This document shows, one piece after another, positions 17,014-26,186 of a stretch of DNA of 64,000 bases (positions within the stretch are counted from its first letter, which is position 1; every line of letters begins with the position of its first letter). This DNA is from an uncultured Pirellulaceae bacterium (GTDB taxonomy: Bacteria > Planctomycetota > Planctomycetia > Pirellulales > Pirellulaceae). Below the pieces are notes generated by a model. It worked only from the letters and a program-made list of their open reading frames with translations. It was not told where the DNA came from and searched no databases. The stretch lies in contig CAJQPP010000068.1 in assembly GCA_905480235.1 (NCBI GenBank), positions 1-64,000 of the forward strand. The letters are read 5' to 3'. A program made the translations under genes and the position numbers.

Positions 17014-20000
17014 TTACTGCGATTCGGCCAGGCTGAATTCCGCGGTTAAAACCTTCAGCTGTTCGACGTTCAGACGCTTTGAGGCGATCGCGAGATCAAG
17101 ATTCTCTTTGGCACCACGTTCATCACCAAGCATTTGCAGTGCCCTTAAAAAGGCGATGTTCGCATTCAATTCGACCGCAGGCATAGATCTCCGTTGGCGG
17201 TTCTCCAATGCCATTCCACTGCACGCAGAACGCAGCCTCTGAACGGCCATCTGCAACTTTTCATTTTCATCGGGTTCACCGCAATGCAACCAACAGAGAC
17301 CCAGCATGTAATTTCGGATCGGCGTTGTCTTTCCTTTTCGCTCATCCTCACTAACCAATGCGATCAGCATTCCGAGCGACTCGTCATACTTACCCATCGC
17401 TACAAAGTGAGCCGCACAGGAAGTCATTATCTCCATTGCTTTAGGGGTTAGCGGCCGCGATAAAGACTGAAGCGAATCTGCGTATAACGGCTCTAAAGCT
17501 TGACCCACCTCTTCAAAAACACCTGTGGCTTCCTGCATTCGCCCCGCTGCTTGATAAAGCAAAGCTAATTGCGCCTTCAAACGTAACAAAAGAGGATTGT
17601 CAAATTCAAATTGTTTTTCGTTCGCCTGAATTCTTTTACGCAACATCGAAAATTTCATCTCCAGCTGAGCATTTTCAAGATTCGCTCGATCCAATTGGCG
17701 GCGCCAAGCGGTTGCTAAAAAGACGGCCGTGTTTGCAGCGTCTGAATTTCCTTCGCCGAACAATTGAACTTGCTTACTTAATGTTATTTCGAGGACGTCA
17801 ACCGCCTCTGCAAGCATTGCTTGTCGCTCAGTCTTCCCCACTCGTTTACTGAAATTCAGTAACGCACTACCCAACAGTGAATTGGCTTTTAGCGTTTCCC
17901 TATCGTTTTCACCGAAAAGACGTTTTCTTAATTCGGACACTTTTCGGCAATTCTCGACAAAATCCTTATAGCGTTTTGTTTGCCGACACCAAACACCACG
18001 GTTGCTAAGGGTCGTAATCGCAGCCCGCGTTTCGCTGTGCCCGTAACGCTTTTGAACCTCGGAAGCGGCGGTCAGATACTGATCCGCCCATTCCATGTTC
18101 TTATCGCCTCCCGCGTTAATAAGCTGACCTACCAACCGATTGCTCAGAATTAGCCATATCGTAACCAATGACTCATCCTCGGAATTTTCGAGCATTCGAT
18201 CATCGGCAAGCTTAAGGGCTTTTCGTGCCAGCTTGATGCCTTCAGATGGATCACTTTTCCATCCCGCGATTTGTGAGCGGAGCGAATAGAGCTCCATTAA
18301 TGTTGTTGAAGTAATACTCTCAACCTGCGGCAACCATTCCATAATTTGATTTTCCATGGCTTCCGCACGGGCATTGCGATTTGCCAAAATATACGTTTGG
18401 CATAAACGAATTAACGTCAAAATATAATCGTTCGATGGTTGTGGCTGAAACTCTTTATAGATCCGTAGCGAATCCTCGAAATGCCTTATCGCATCTTCCA
18501 ACTTGCCAGAAGACGCAAAATATTGCCCCAACGTTGCGTTTCCCTTTGCTTGAACAAGCGGCTCCTTTCGTTCAAGTGACGCCTGAAATTTGGCTATGTG
18601 ATTTGCAAAGTCAAATTGCAAGCCACGGTTAGCATTTCCCGAAAGAATGAAAACATCCGAAAGAAGCCCTACCAATTCGTCGGATATACCCTTGGCCGAA
18701 AGCGCCTGCTGACGAGCTACATTCGCGACCTTACTTTGCACTTTGGCTTCATTCGCCTGCTCAGTAGCATTTTTTCGTTCATTGTTAATGAATATCGCAG
18801 CTACGGTTGAAATACTCGCGATCACAACCATCGCTACCACTGTCGCGCGAAAAACGTTTTGATTCCGATGGATCAGCCGCTCCATCATTTCGAATTTTGT
18901 TTCTGGGTACGTTGCAACTGGAGAATCATCGAGAAAGCACTCGATCGCTTCCGCGATTTCTCGCGCAGAACTAAACCGCTCTTCGGGTTGCCAAGCCATT
19001 GCCTTCGAGCATATTGAAAGCAGCGGGTTTATCTGACGAGGCAGATCCTCGCTTTTTCTTGAGCGGACTGGGTCCCAGTTTGGATCGAGGACCCTTGGCT
19101 GATTCGCGATAAGATAGAACAGAGTCGCCCCAAGACTATAAATATCCGAGGCTTGATCCACTTTTGCTGAGTCACCGTTGGCTTGCTCCGGACTCATAAA
19201 CGCTGGCGAACCAATGATTTGCCCAACAACCGTCGACTCTGAATTTGCCTGGCAAGATTCTAGAGCTGGATTTCTAAAATATTCCCCCGGGGTTTCCTCT
19301 GACAGCACCTTGGCAAGCCCCCAATCCACGACGAGTGTTTCCCCATACTCGCCAATCATGATATTGCTGGGTTTGATGTCTCTGTGAATCACTCCCCGAC
19401 TATGTGCAAACTCAATCGTCTTGCAGGCATCCACTAAATGCTGCAGAAGGCGACGAAATTCTGGTTGATGTTTTCGGGGTTTCTGCTGATGTTGAAAATC
19501 CTTGACACGTTCATTGAGGCTTTTGCCCCTGATCATCCGCATCGTGTAGTACGGTCGGCCATCTCGAAATGTGCCCTTACTGTGAATGGGAACCACTCCT
19601 GGGTGATCCAACATTCCGGTAATCGCCACCTCTTGGTGAAACCTCAATTCAAGCTCAGGATGATTCGCAAATTTATTCTTAATCTCCTTAAGAGCCACTG
19701 TTCGACTTAGTTCATGATCGTGAGCCAACCAAACATTGCCGAGTCCACCCTCCGCATGAAGAGATTCCATGGAAAATCGATCCGTAGCATAAGAGCGATC
19801 GCAAGGCTTTTTACTAACCTTATGGGAGACTTCTTCTGAAGACTTGAAAGTATTCTCGTTTCGCCGTTCCATTAACGATTTTTCGAATTCTGGAAACCGT
19901 TCGATAAACTCATCGATTGTTAGATAGGGCTCACGGCGATCGCGAATACCCAATTCTAAAAGAACCAATTCGTCAGCAACGCGATTAAGCTCTGGCCAAT

Positions 20001-20193
20001 GCTGTAAATATTCCTCAACCCTGGCAGCTTCACCCGACTTAAGTCTGAGTTCGAAGTCGGTGTGGACCAACTCTAAAAATGTAACGAAATCTGCACGGTT
20101 GCGATTGAAGATTTCAAAAACCTGGGGTCGCGTCAGTTGCCCCCAATCTTCTTCGAATTGATCGATTGTATTTTCGAGATTATCAGGAGGCAT
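17014..20193 (-). CDS. Transmembrane Ser/Thr protein kinase with TPR-like sensor region
   Basis: The 1059-aa product starts at ATG 20193. Residues ~20-120 are the planctomycete kinase leader (RLKSGEAARVEEYLQHWPEL, FIERFPEFE). The kinase domain spans ~140-420: glycine loop EGGLGNVW, VALKE lysine, HRDIKPSN (His270-Arg271-Asp272), DWG in place of DFG (Asp290), and SPAFMSPEQANG in the activation segment. One membrane helix follows at ~448-470 (ATVVAMVVIASISTVAAIFI), then ~580 residues of helical TPR-like repeats outside the membrane. It probably reads an extracytoplasmic cue and phosphorylates partners such as the nearby sigma factor on the same strand. A relic of its last ~42 codons lies at 25820. 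Confidence 0.9.
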   Translation of the reverse strand: MPPDNLENTIDQFEEDWGQLTRPQVFEIFNRNRADFVTFLELVHTDFELRLKSGEAARVEEYLQHWPELNRVADELVLLELGIRDRREPYLTIDEFIERFPEFEKSLMERRNENTFKSSEEVSHKVSKKPCDRSYATDRFSMESLHAEGGLGNVWLAHDHELSRTVALKEIKNKFANHPELELRFHQEVAITGMLDHPGVVPIHSKGTFRDGRPYYTMRMIRGKSLNERVKDFQHQQKPRKHQPEFRRLLQHLVDACKTIEFAHSRGVIHRDIKPSNIMIGEYGETLVVDWGLAKVLSEETPGEYFRNPALESCQANSESTVVGQIIGSPAFMSPEQANGDSAKVDQASDIYSLGATLFYLIANQPRVLDPNWDPVRSRKSEDLPRQINPLLSICSKAMAWQPEERFSSAREIAEAIECFLDDSPVATYPETKFEMMERLIHRNQNVFRATVVAMVVIASISTVAAIFINNERKNATEQANEAKVQSKVANVARQQALSAKGISDELVGLLSDVFILSGNANRGLQFDFANHIAKFQASLERKEPLVQAKGNATLGQYFASSGKLEDAIRHFEDSLRIYKEFQPQPSNDYILTLIRLCQTYILANRNARAEAMENQIMEWLPQVESITSTTLMELYSLRSQIAGWKSDPSEGIKLARKALKLADDRMLENSEDESLVTIWLILSNRLVGQLINAGGDKNMEWADQYLTAASEVQKRYGHSETRAAITTLSNRGVWCRQTKRYKDFVENCRKVSELRKRLFGENDRETLKANSLLGSALLNFSKRVGKTERQAMLAEAVDVLEITLSKQVQLFGEGNSDAANTAVFLATAWRRQLDRANLENAQLEMKFSMLRKRIQANEKQFEFDNPLLLRLKAQLALLYQAAGRMQEATGVFEEVGQALEPLYADSLQSLSRPLTPKAMEIMTSCAAHFVAMGKYDESLGMLIALVSEDERKGKTTPIRNYMLGLCWLHCGEPDENEKLQMAVQRLRSACSGMALENRQRRSMPAVELNANIAFLRALQMLGDERGAKENLDLAIASKRLNVEQLKVLTAEFSLAESQ

Positions 20194-20556
20194 GTCGCTG
20201 CTGAAGTCGGTAATACGATTCGTTTTTAACAGGCATCTATAATAAGCGAGAAAGATGCACAAAGCTTGGTACCGATCAGAAAAAATCGATTTTTTGATTT
20301 TTTGGTGTCAGGATTCAGTCACGAAAACAGATTAGGTTTTTGGAAAACAACCATCAATGAAAGACGACCAGAACGTTTCCAGCGAACGCCGAACTTGCAG
20401 AGTCGAGTATTTTAATTTCAGATAATTTGAATTATTGACTCCACAATGTTACGTTTTTGCTAATGAACCCATCGTTTACTTGATGTGTTTTTCGTTACGT
20501 CAATTTTCGTTTAGTTGAGTAAACAAAATCGCAAGCCTTTAAAACTGGGAGGTTTT
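20194..20556. other. Divergent intergenic region with a partial family I repeat
   Basis: This 363-bp spacer separates the kinase from the dockerin-like gene. TTTTTTGGTGTCAGG at 20299-20312 is a half copy of the family I repeat. TTGACT at about 20434 could be part of a -35 box for the rightward gene, but no matching -10 box was assigned with confidence. Confidence 0.4.
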
Positions 20557-21042
20557 ATGTACCGCACGATTACTCTTGCACTTGGAATTTTAGTTTCGAT
20601 CCCCTGTGGATCCACGGCGTTTGGTGACACGGTCTTGTCGGCTCCGAACAAATTGGTGGGGGATTTCGATTCAGACGGGGATCGTGACGCAGATGACGTT
20701 AATGCTCTGGCGGGTTCTGGAAATCTTTCGACGGGATATCCACCAAGTCCCGCCCAAACAAAGTTTGACTTAGACTTCAATAATTGGATTGACATCTTTG
20801 ACCTGATCGCATGGCTAGACATGGGAACAGTGGATCAAAATGGCGTAACCGTCGATGATCTCATCCTCGGTGACGCAAATTTAGATGGGGATGTAAACAG
20901 GGAAGACGTCAGTATCCTGAATAGCAGTATCGCAAGCCCACCACCGTTGCCTGCGAAATACACCTGTGGTGATTTTAATGGCGATGGCTTGTACGATCTT
21001 CGCGATCATTGGATCTGGCTTCGAGCATCACTATTTAATTAA
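20557..21042 (+). CDS. Secreted dockerin/EF-hand-like protein
   Basis: ATG 20557 follows a strong ribosome-binding site (GGGAGG at 20549). The 161-aa protein has a signal peptide (YRTITLALGILVSIPCGSTAFG) and three calcium-loop motifs of the dockerin I type: DFDSDGDRDADDVNAL, GDANLDGDVNREDVSIL and GDFNGDGLYDLRDHWIW. In planctomycetes such domains usually end large secreted proteins; here one stands almost alone. It is placed between, and opposite to, a kinase and a sigma-factor gene, so it may be the target or signal of that pair, which is only a positional inference. Confidence 0.75.
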   Translation: MYRTITLALGILVSIPCGSTAFGDTVLSAPNKLVGDFDSDGDRDADDVNALAGSGNLSTGYPPSPAQTKFDLDFNNWIDIFDLIAWLDMGTVDQNGVTVDDLILGDANLDGDVNREDVSILNSSIASPPPLPAKYTCGDFNGDGLYDLRDHWIWLRASLFN

Positions 21043-21061
21043 TCACACAGCGATGAGCCCG

Positions 21062-21679
21062 TCACTGTAAATTCTCAAAAACGCTTTGAACTTGATTTAG
21101 CGACCTGTAAATCGTTCGTTCCGTACGGCCAATCTTTTGACTGATCTCAACTTTCGAGCATCCTTGCAGCCTCAAGGTTACAATTTCCTGCTGCAGGGGG
21201 CTTAAGAGATCGAATAGCTGGTCGATGCTCTCGTTAAAAATGGCAACTTCCTGTGGCGTGGGCTCCGAATCACGCAGATCGATAGAACTGCCTTCCGGTC
21301 GAGTGGTCGTCGGACGTTCGACTGAGATATCTCGCTTCGCGGTCATGAATCCGGACACGCGGGTACTGTATTTCCTCACCGTGATCTTGACCAGCAAACA
21401 CCAAAGGTCATTCCAGTCTTCAAATTGGAATGAACCGGTCGCATTCCGCTGAAAGAAACTCACGAAGACCGACTGCACGATTTCTTCTGGATCAATTTTT
21501 GATTGAAATCGCTGGTTGATTCTCTGGCTGGCAAGTCGCACCAATCGATCCACAAATTCCCGATGGATCCGTTCTTCGGCATCGGAAGCTCCTTCACTCG
21601 CGCGCTGAACCAGCGTCTCTAAAATAGACTCTTCTGGATTAGATTCGAAGTGATTCATTGGCGTAAGAGGATGCTTCAA
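21062..21679 (-). CDS. ECF-type RNA polymerase sigma factor
   Basis: This 205-aa protein has the two-domain ECF layout. The region-2 segment reads FVDRLVRLASQRINQRFQSK, IDPEEIVQSVFVSFFQR and DWNDLWCLLVKITVRKYSTR. The region-4 helix-turn-helix reads LLSPLQQEIVTLRLQGCSKV, EISQKIGRTERTIYRSLNQV. The QSVFVSFF and LRLQGCS forms are typical of planctomycete ECF groups encoded with Ser/Thr kinases. ATG 21679 has a GAGGTAGG sequence just upstream; ATG 21658 is a second option. No anti-sigma factor is adjacent, so control by phosphorylation from the kinase at 17014-20193 is plausible. Confidence 0.87.
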   Translation of the reverse strand: MKHPLTPMNHFESNPEESILETLVQRASEGASDAEERIHREFVDRLVRLASQRINQRFQSKIDPEEIVQSVFVSFFQRNATGSFQFEDWNDLWCLLVKITVRKYSTRVSGFMTAKRDISVERPTTTRPEGSSIDLRDSEPTPQEVAIFNESIDQLFDLLSPLQQEIVTLRLQGCSKVEISQKIGRTERTIYRSLNQVQSVFENLQ

Positions 21680-21720
21680 TACAGGGCCTACCTCAATGAT
21701 ACACGGAGCGTGCGAAGGAA

Positions 21721-21766
21721 AAAAGGAAACGCTCCATTTTCGTTTAGAAACGGAGCATTTCCTTTT
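21721..21766. terminator. Long bidirectional hairpin terminator
   Basis: Arms AAAAGGAAACGCTCC (21721-21735) and GGAGCATTTCCTTTT (21752-21766) pair at 14 of 15 positions, giving a stem with A-rich and T-rich ends on both strands. It lies between the 3' end of the leftward secreted-protein gene at 21828 and the start of the leftward sigma-factor gene, so it should terminate the former. Confidence 0.75.
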
Positions 21767-21827
21767 GATTCTGATGTAGTGCTGAAATTAATTCACATCC
21801 TTAAGACAATGACAGAACTTCCTAATA

Positions 21828-22433
21828 TCACCCAGCGGGTGAAGCGGTTCCTTCCGAGTGAGTTCCTCCGCCCCCACCCCAACTTACATATGTATGCTTG
21901 TATTCGTAGGTTCCATCACCATTCGACCAAAACTCAAATTTATCAAAGCCTCGCCTATTTCTGTAACTGCGATCTTCCTCATCCCATTCATAATTTTGCC
22001 CGTTGTAAAAAAACTCGGTTACTTTACCCTCCGTCACTTCATTAATGAAGATGTCAGAACGAGCATCGCTCAACTCGTAATCGGACCCAATCCCATTAGT
22101 CAAACCAGAAATATCGTTCAATTGAGATGCAAACACCGGATAAAAAACAGCGTTCCCCCCCGGCGCTGTAGTAACCGATCCGTTCACTCGGCTTGAATTC
22201 CCACGTATGACTAGTTCACCTTCTATTTCGTGGGATCGGTCAGTAAGCACGATTCTTTTCACAACCAACATCGCAACTCTACCATCGTTCGTTTCACCAA
22301 AATACTCGCCGCTTCTTTCAATTGGATCAGAAAAATACACTCGCATTCCCTCCTGAGCTCGGACGCTATCGAAGGAAAGTAAAAAGACAACGATGGCAAT
22401 AAGTGCCGTTAGAAATTTCCGACTCAAATACAT
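21828..22433 (-). CDS. Secreted hypothetical protein
   Basis: From ATG 22433 (GGGGAAAAAT upstream) the 201-aa product has a signal peptide (LSRKFLTALIAIVVFLLSFDSVRAQ). The mature domain is polar and beta-rich (EYFGETNDGRVAMLVVKRIVL, EIEGELVIRGNSSRVNGSV), with many aromatic and acidic residues and a Gly-rich end (VSWGGGGGTHSEGTASPAG). No family is recognised. A long terminator follows, so it is probably transcribed alone. Confidence 0.6.
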   Translation of the reverse strand: MYLSRKFLTALIAIVVFLLSFDSVRAQEGMRVYFSDPIERSGEYFGETNDGRVAMLVVKRIVLTDRSHEIEGELVIRGNSSRVNGSVTTAPGGNAVFYPVFASQLNDISGLTNGIGSDYELSDARSDIFINEVTEGKVTEFFYNGQNYEWDEEDRSYRNRRGFDKFEFWSNGDGTYEYKHTYVSWGGGGGTHSEGTASPAG

Positions 22434-22583
22434 ATTTTTCCCCAAAGAAGGCTTACTAAAAAAGAATCACTCGCATGCGGTAAAAACGTGGTTGATGGCA
22501 ATAATGCAATTACCAGCCTCGAAAAAAGGCTCATTAACATTTTTATTACACCGCAAAAAATCAACGCGACATGCTCTCAAAAA

Positions 22584-23264
22584 ATGTCGCTGCTTCTCTT
22601 TAGAGATCCAGTTCCGTATAGAAAACCTGACAGTGATTTAAGAAAAAACGAAGTCTTAACTGGGTTATTTGATTTGCCAATTACGGGCGCATTTTCGCCT
22701 GACTCGCACGAAAAATTGCGAACCCACCAAGCTGGTCACCAGTCGCGAGATGCTCCCATGCTCCCCGACCGACCTTTACTTGTAAAATGCGATCACTGCC
22801 ACACCCTCGTTTGGATCAATGAGCAGGTCAAGGTGGGAGAAATCGGCCCGTGGGAACCAGAAGATGATGTAACGATAAGGTTCCCAGACGCTCGTCTTGG
22901 ATCGACTCCCGTACTTCAAGATTACGCTTGTTTCCTTGAGGCCGGGATTAGCAACAAGCAGGAGCAATTTCACCTGCGACTCCGTGTCTGGTGGGCGGGA
23001 AATGACTCTCGTCGTGAATCAAGAAAATCAACGCCGCTTGATTCTTTCGAGACCGAAAATTTCCGCGCCCTTCTCGCGTTGCTAGACGAAGCCGAAGAAA
23101 ACGACCGAATCATGAAAGCGGAGGCCCTTAGGGAACTTGGCGAATTCGCAACTGCGGAGGAGCTCCTTAACTTTAAATTTGAGGATGAACAGATACAAAC
23201 CGTCGACCTAATACGTGAACTCATTAAAAAACGCATCACGACTGTCGCGGAGATCAAATGCTAA
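22584..23264 (+). CDS. Hypothetical protein with a CxxC zinc-binding site
   Basis: The middle and C-terminal parts look like a real protein. VKCDHCHTLVWINEQVKVGE carries a CxxCH site, followed by a conserved-looking domain and an acidic helical end (ALLDEAEENDRIMKAEALRE, LGEFATAEELLNFKFEDEQI). No family name is recognised. ATG 22584 is taken because the sequence upstream is not protein-like; a later start near 22758 (MLPDRPLLVKCD) would keep the whole recognisable part. Its 3' end overlaps an HNH relic in another frame, suggesting that the end has been altered by rearrangement. Confidence 0.55.
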   Translation: MSLLLFRDPVPYRKPDSDLRKNEVLTGLFDLPITGAFSPDSHEKLRTHQAGHQSRDAPMLPDRPLLVKCDHCHTLVWINEQVKVGEIGPWEPEDDVTIRFPDARLGSTPVLQDYACFLEAGISNKQEQFHLRLRVWWAGNDSRRESRKSTPLDSFETENFRALLALLDEAEENDRIMKAEALRELGEFATAEELLNFKFEDEQIQTVDLIRELIKKRITTVAEIKC

Positions 23265-23579
23265 TGCCCTTTGGGGAGGTTGTGCTTTGACCGGATATAA
23301 AGACCCTGCAATGCTCGTGGCGTCACATATCAATCCTTGGAGTGCATCAACGAATTCGAACGACTGGATGTTTATAACGGGCTGCTGCTTCTACCTGTCC
23401 TCGATAAAGCATTTGACTCTGGCTTTATATCCTTCGACGAATCGGGAGATTTATTAGTTTCTCTTTTGCTGCAAGAACCAGAAACCATAGGAGTAACTAG
23501 GTCGATGAAAGTGAATTTGAAACCGGACCATCAAGACTATATGAAGTTTCACCGGGAATGCGTATTTCGAAGTAATTAA
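23254..23579 (+). pseudogene. Frameshifted HNH endonuclease C-terminal relic
   Basis: One frame reads GGCALTGYKDPAMLVASHINPW, which carries the HNH-family C-x-LTG and SHI-x-PW signature (positions ~23273-23341). A second frame takes over at about 23350 with NEFERLDVYNGLLLLPVLDK, AFDSGFISFD and YMKFHRECVFRSN, the expected continuation of the same family. A single frame change near 23345-23358 separates them, and the N-terminal part is missing, so the gene is dead. The intact family is usually a restriction-type endonuclease. Confidence 0.75.
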
Positions 23580-24020
23580 AAAGGAATCCTTGGAAATAGT
23601 TCGTAAATTACTGATACGTCTTTTCCAACCCATCAGATAGGGGCGTGTTATTTCTTAAACACAGTCAATCCAATTACCAATCAGTTTGGCAATCAGTTTC
23701 TTGTCTGCTCATAAAGTCGCTGGTGGCTTTTGAGGTGATGAACCTGAACGGATCGAAAGGGAGTCCTGAATCAAGAAGTGCTTTGAAACTCTCGTAATAT
23801 GGGAATATGGAGAGGGCCAGTACCGCCAATTCAGTCCCTGACACCTTTTCTTCACGTGACACCTTTTCTTCACGCTCAATGGATTTTCATCTTTGACCAT
23901 CCACTCTCCGTTTTATGCGCGAAAAATCAAACCCATAGCGGAGCGGCATCGTACCGCAGTTAACTTCTTTGGTCGCCGGAGTTATCGATCGCTAGGTCGC
24001 CAAGCAACCCAATGATCGGG
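23580..24020. other. Spacer with a double family I repeat
   Basis: Family I sequence occurs at 23833-23850 (CAGTCCCTGACACCTTTTC) and again as a half unit at 23857-23869 (GTGACACCTTTTC). No gene is supported elsewhere in the spacer. Confidence 0.6.
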
Positions 24021-25508
24021 TTATTTTTCTATTTGGATTCGCACTGGAATTGAAAAATCTTGTCGCCGATAGAGGCATTCCCCGTCTTCCGATTTGCAAA
24101 CGTAATACAAGGCGTAGCCCTTAATCACAAGCTCACCCGCTGAATCGAGATTGGTTTTGAACTCAAATTCCAATGATCGCGGTTCACCCGAGGAAGGAAG
24201 CTTGGCCTTTGAGTGAACCAGTCGGCGTCTTGATCGGATGCCACTGTCGGACTCATTAATCCAGACCATCATCTCACCTGCCTCGTTGTTCCAATATCCG
24301 GTATTCGGAACGAACCGTAAATGCGCGCGGACCGTTTCTCCCGGTGCGATCTTCTGCGGTACGACCGTTGCGTGAATGTTGATGATATATTCATCGTCCC
24401 TGTCGATTTTTCCGCTCGGATCTGGATTCTCCTCTTCCTTCGCCACGGTTTCGAATGTCTTGCTCGGCTGCGCGACTTCGGACCCTGACAGTGGAATCTT
24501 CAAATTGACGGGGGTTTCGCCCCGGCTCGTGATTTCCTGTTTGGCTTGATCGAACCAATCGTAAAATGGATAAGGCTTAATCTGGCGGGGCCCGTATTGC
24601 TGAATTCTTCGCCGCCAGATGTATTGATTCGGATTTGTTTCTAACGCCAGCGTCCAGAATCTCACCGCTTTCGTAAAGTCATCCGGACTTTCGTCATTTT
24701 CTTTGGCCAAATCAAATAAATTTCGATAGGCAACTCCCAGGCGAAACAACGCGAGGCCTTTCATTACCTCGTTCTGTTGAGCTTCGGCTAATTTTAACCC
24801 CGCCGTGTAATGGAGGACGGCGTGCCTTATCGATTCCAAGCTCCCTTTGCTCAAATAAGCATCACCAATCACTAGCGACGACGCACCTGAATTGGGCGCG
24901 GCATTAGCCGTCAACCAAGCCGGTGACATATGATCGCGATTAAGTTTTGGAGCCGGTTTTTCTGGAGATTTTGTTGGCCGGGTAACTAGTTTTGCAATTT
25001 CGTTGATTCTCGGTCGAGTGCTCATTAAATATCCATGCTCGTCGATCAATACTGGCACCGGAACAACCGCCAATCCCAAACTGGTGACGGCGTCCTGAGC
25101 GATTGGGAAATCGAATTGTTTCCATTGTTGGTATAGCTTGGCCCGCTCGGCATGCTGCTCCTGAACAACGCCGAGTACAACAAGCTTGCCAGCAGCGACT
25201 AGCGGTCTTGTTTTTTCATTCCACACGGGAATGGTCTTACGGCAACCGGCTCACCATGACGCGAAATGCAGCAACAGAACTTTCTTGCCACGGTAATCCG
25301 AAAGTTGAATGACATCATCGCCATGGATCGATGGCAGGATGAAATCCGGATGAGGTCCCCGTTTTTGTTTGAGCGGTACGTATTGATACGCAATCGTGGT
25401 TGCGTCCTGATCAAACATTTGCGTTAAGACATTCTGCCCGTCAACATTTTTTAGAATTGAAAAACAGGCCACCAAAATCAATAGCCCTTGGGTTGTAAAT
25501 TTGGACAT
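24021..25508 (-). CDS. TlpA/redoxin-like selenoprotein with in-frame UGA
   Basis: Two ORFs share one frame and are separated only by a TGA at 25251-25253. Reading it as selenocysteine gives 495 aa: signal peptide (~1-24), then a thioredoxin-fold domain (~45-160) with PDFILPSIHGDDVIQLSDYR, GKKVLLLHFASW, Sec86-Ala-Gly-Cys89 and RKTIPVW, followed by LVVLGVVQEQHAERAKLYQQ and a cis-Pro loop (VVPVPVLIDEHG). TGA falls exactly at the first Cys of the TlpA CxxC pair, giving UxxC. Residues ~190-300 are TPR-like and the last ~150 form a beta domain. A SECIS-like hairpin follows the UGA. It is a probable periplasmic thiol oxidoreductase. Standard gene calling would split it in two. Confidence 0.85.
25217..25233 (-). 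promoter_or_regulatory. Candidate bacterial SECIS hairpin
   Basis: On the mRNA, CAUUCC and GGAAUG pair perfectly (6 bp) around the loop CGUGU, starting 18 nt after the UGA; the loop begins at nt 24. Known bacterial SECIS elements have the apical loop about 16-37 nt after the UGA with a G in the first two loop positions; both hold here. Confidence 0.6.
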
Positions 25509-25819
25509 TTTTTTTGCCTGACGTGCCGGAATGGTGAATGAACAGGAGAGCCATTGTCTCGCGACCTTGCGACGCCTGGCTCAGTCTAGCACGGTCTATT
25601 GGATCCGCGGACGGGAAACCAGTGCCCGCTAAAAAATGCGTCGGTTAATCTGCCAACTTAATATGAAACGATCCTAGCGGCGCCCAGATTGGATCGCGGC
25701 AGATCATTCGACCACGGCGGATTTACAAAAACAGTAACGCAATCCGGTAACGTTTCCCTTGGGGTTTTTTGTTTTAGCGTCAATGAAGGACCCAGTGGCA
25801 GTCGCGCATTGATAATCAA

Positions 25820-25947
25820 TTACCGCAATTCGGCCTCGCTGGCTTCGGTTGTTAAAGCCTTTGGCTGTTCGTCGTTCAGGCGCCCTGAGGCGATCGCCTG
25901 CTCAAGATTCTCTTTTGCGCTACGTTTATCACCAACCATTTGCGGGT
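25820..25947 (-). pseudogene. Relic of a Ser/Thr kinase gene 3' end
   Basis: The minus strand reads MVGDKRSAKENLEQAIASGR followed by LNDEQPKALTTEASEAELR and a stop, closely matching the last ~42 residues of the kinase at 17014 (MLGDERGAKENLDLAIASKR, LNVEQLKVLTAEFSLAESQ). Upstream of Met-Gln the match stops abruptly and changes to the sequence that precedes family III copy A. No kinase domain is present, so this is a fragment of a lost paralogue. Confidence 0.8.
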
Positions 25948-26020
25948 CACACAGCATGGCCGACACCGAGACGAACCAGCGCTCGTAAATTCGTTATCTA
26001 TCCCTAGGTGACAACGATCC

Positions 26021-26186
26021 CGGAAAACAGTCATTACCGTTTTGATTTTCCCCAGGGTCAAAATCACCGAGTTTTTTATTAAAAGTACTCCACAACGAAA
26101 AAGCTTGCGCCCGTTTCAAGAGTGCAATCGACCCGGAAAAAACGAGTGAAACGAGTCGTTGAAAGTCATCTAATTTAGATTTTGCC
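26021..26186. repeat. Family III palindromic repeat, diverged copy C
   Basis: TCATTACCGTTTTGATTTTC, AGGGTCAAAATCACCGAG and TTTTATTAAAAGTACTCCAC align with copies A and B, but the left arm of the palindrome has decayed. The tail (AGTGCAATCGACCCGGAAAA, CGTTGAAAGTCATCTAATTT) matches 16885-16955 after copy B. Confidence 0.7.
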
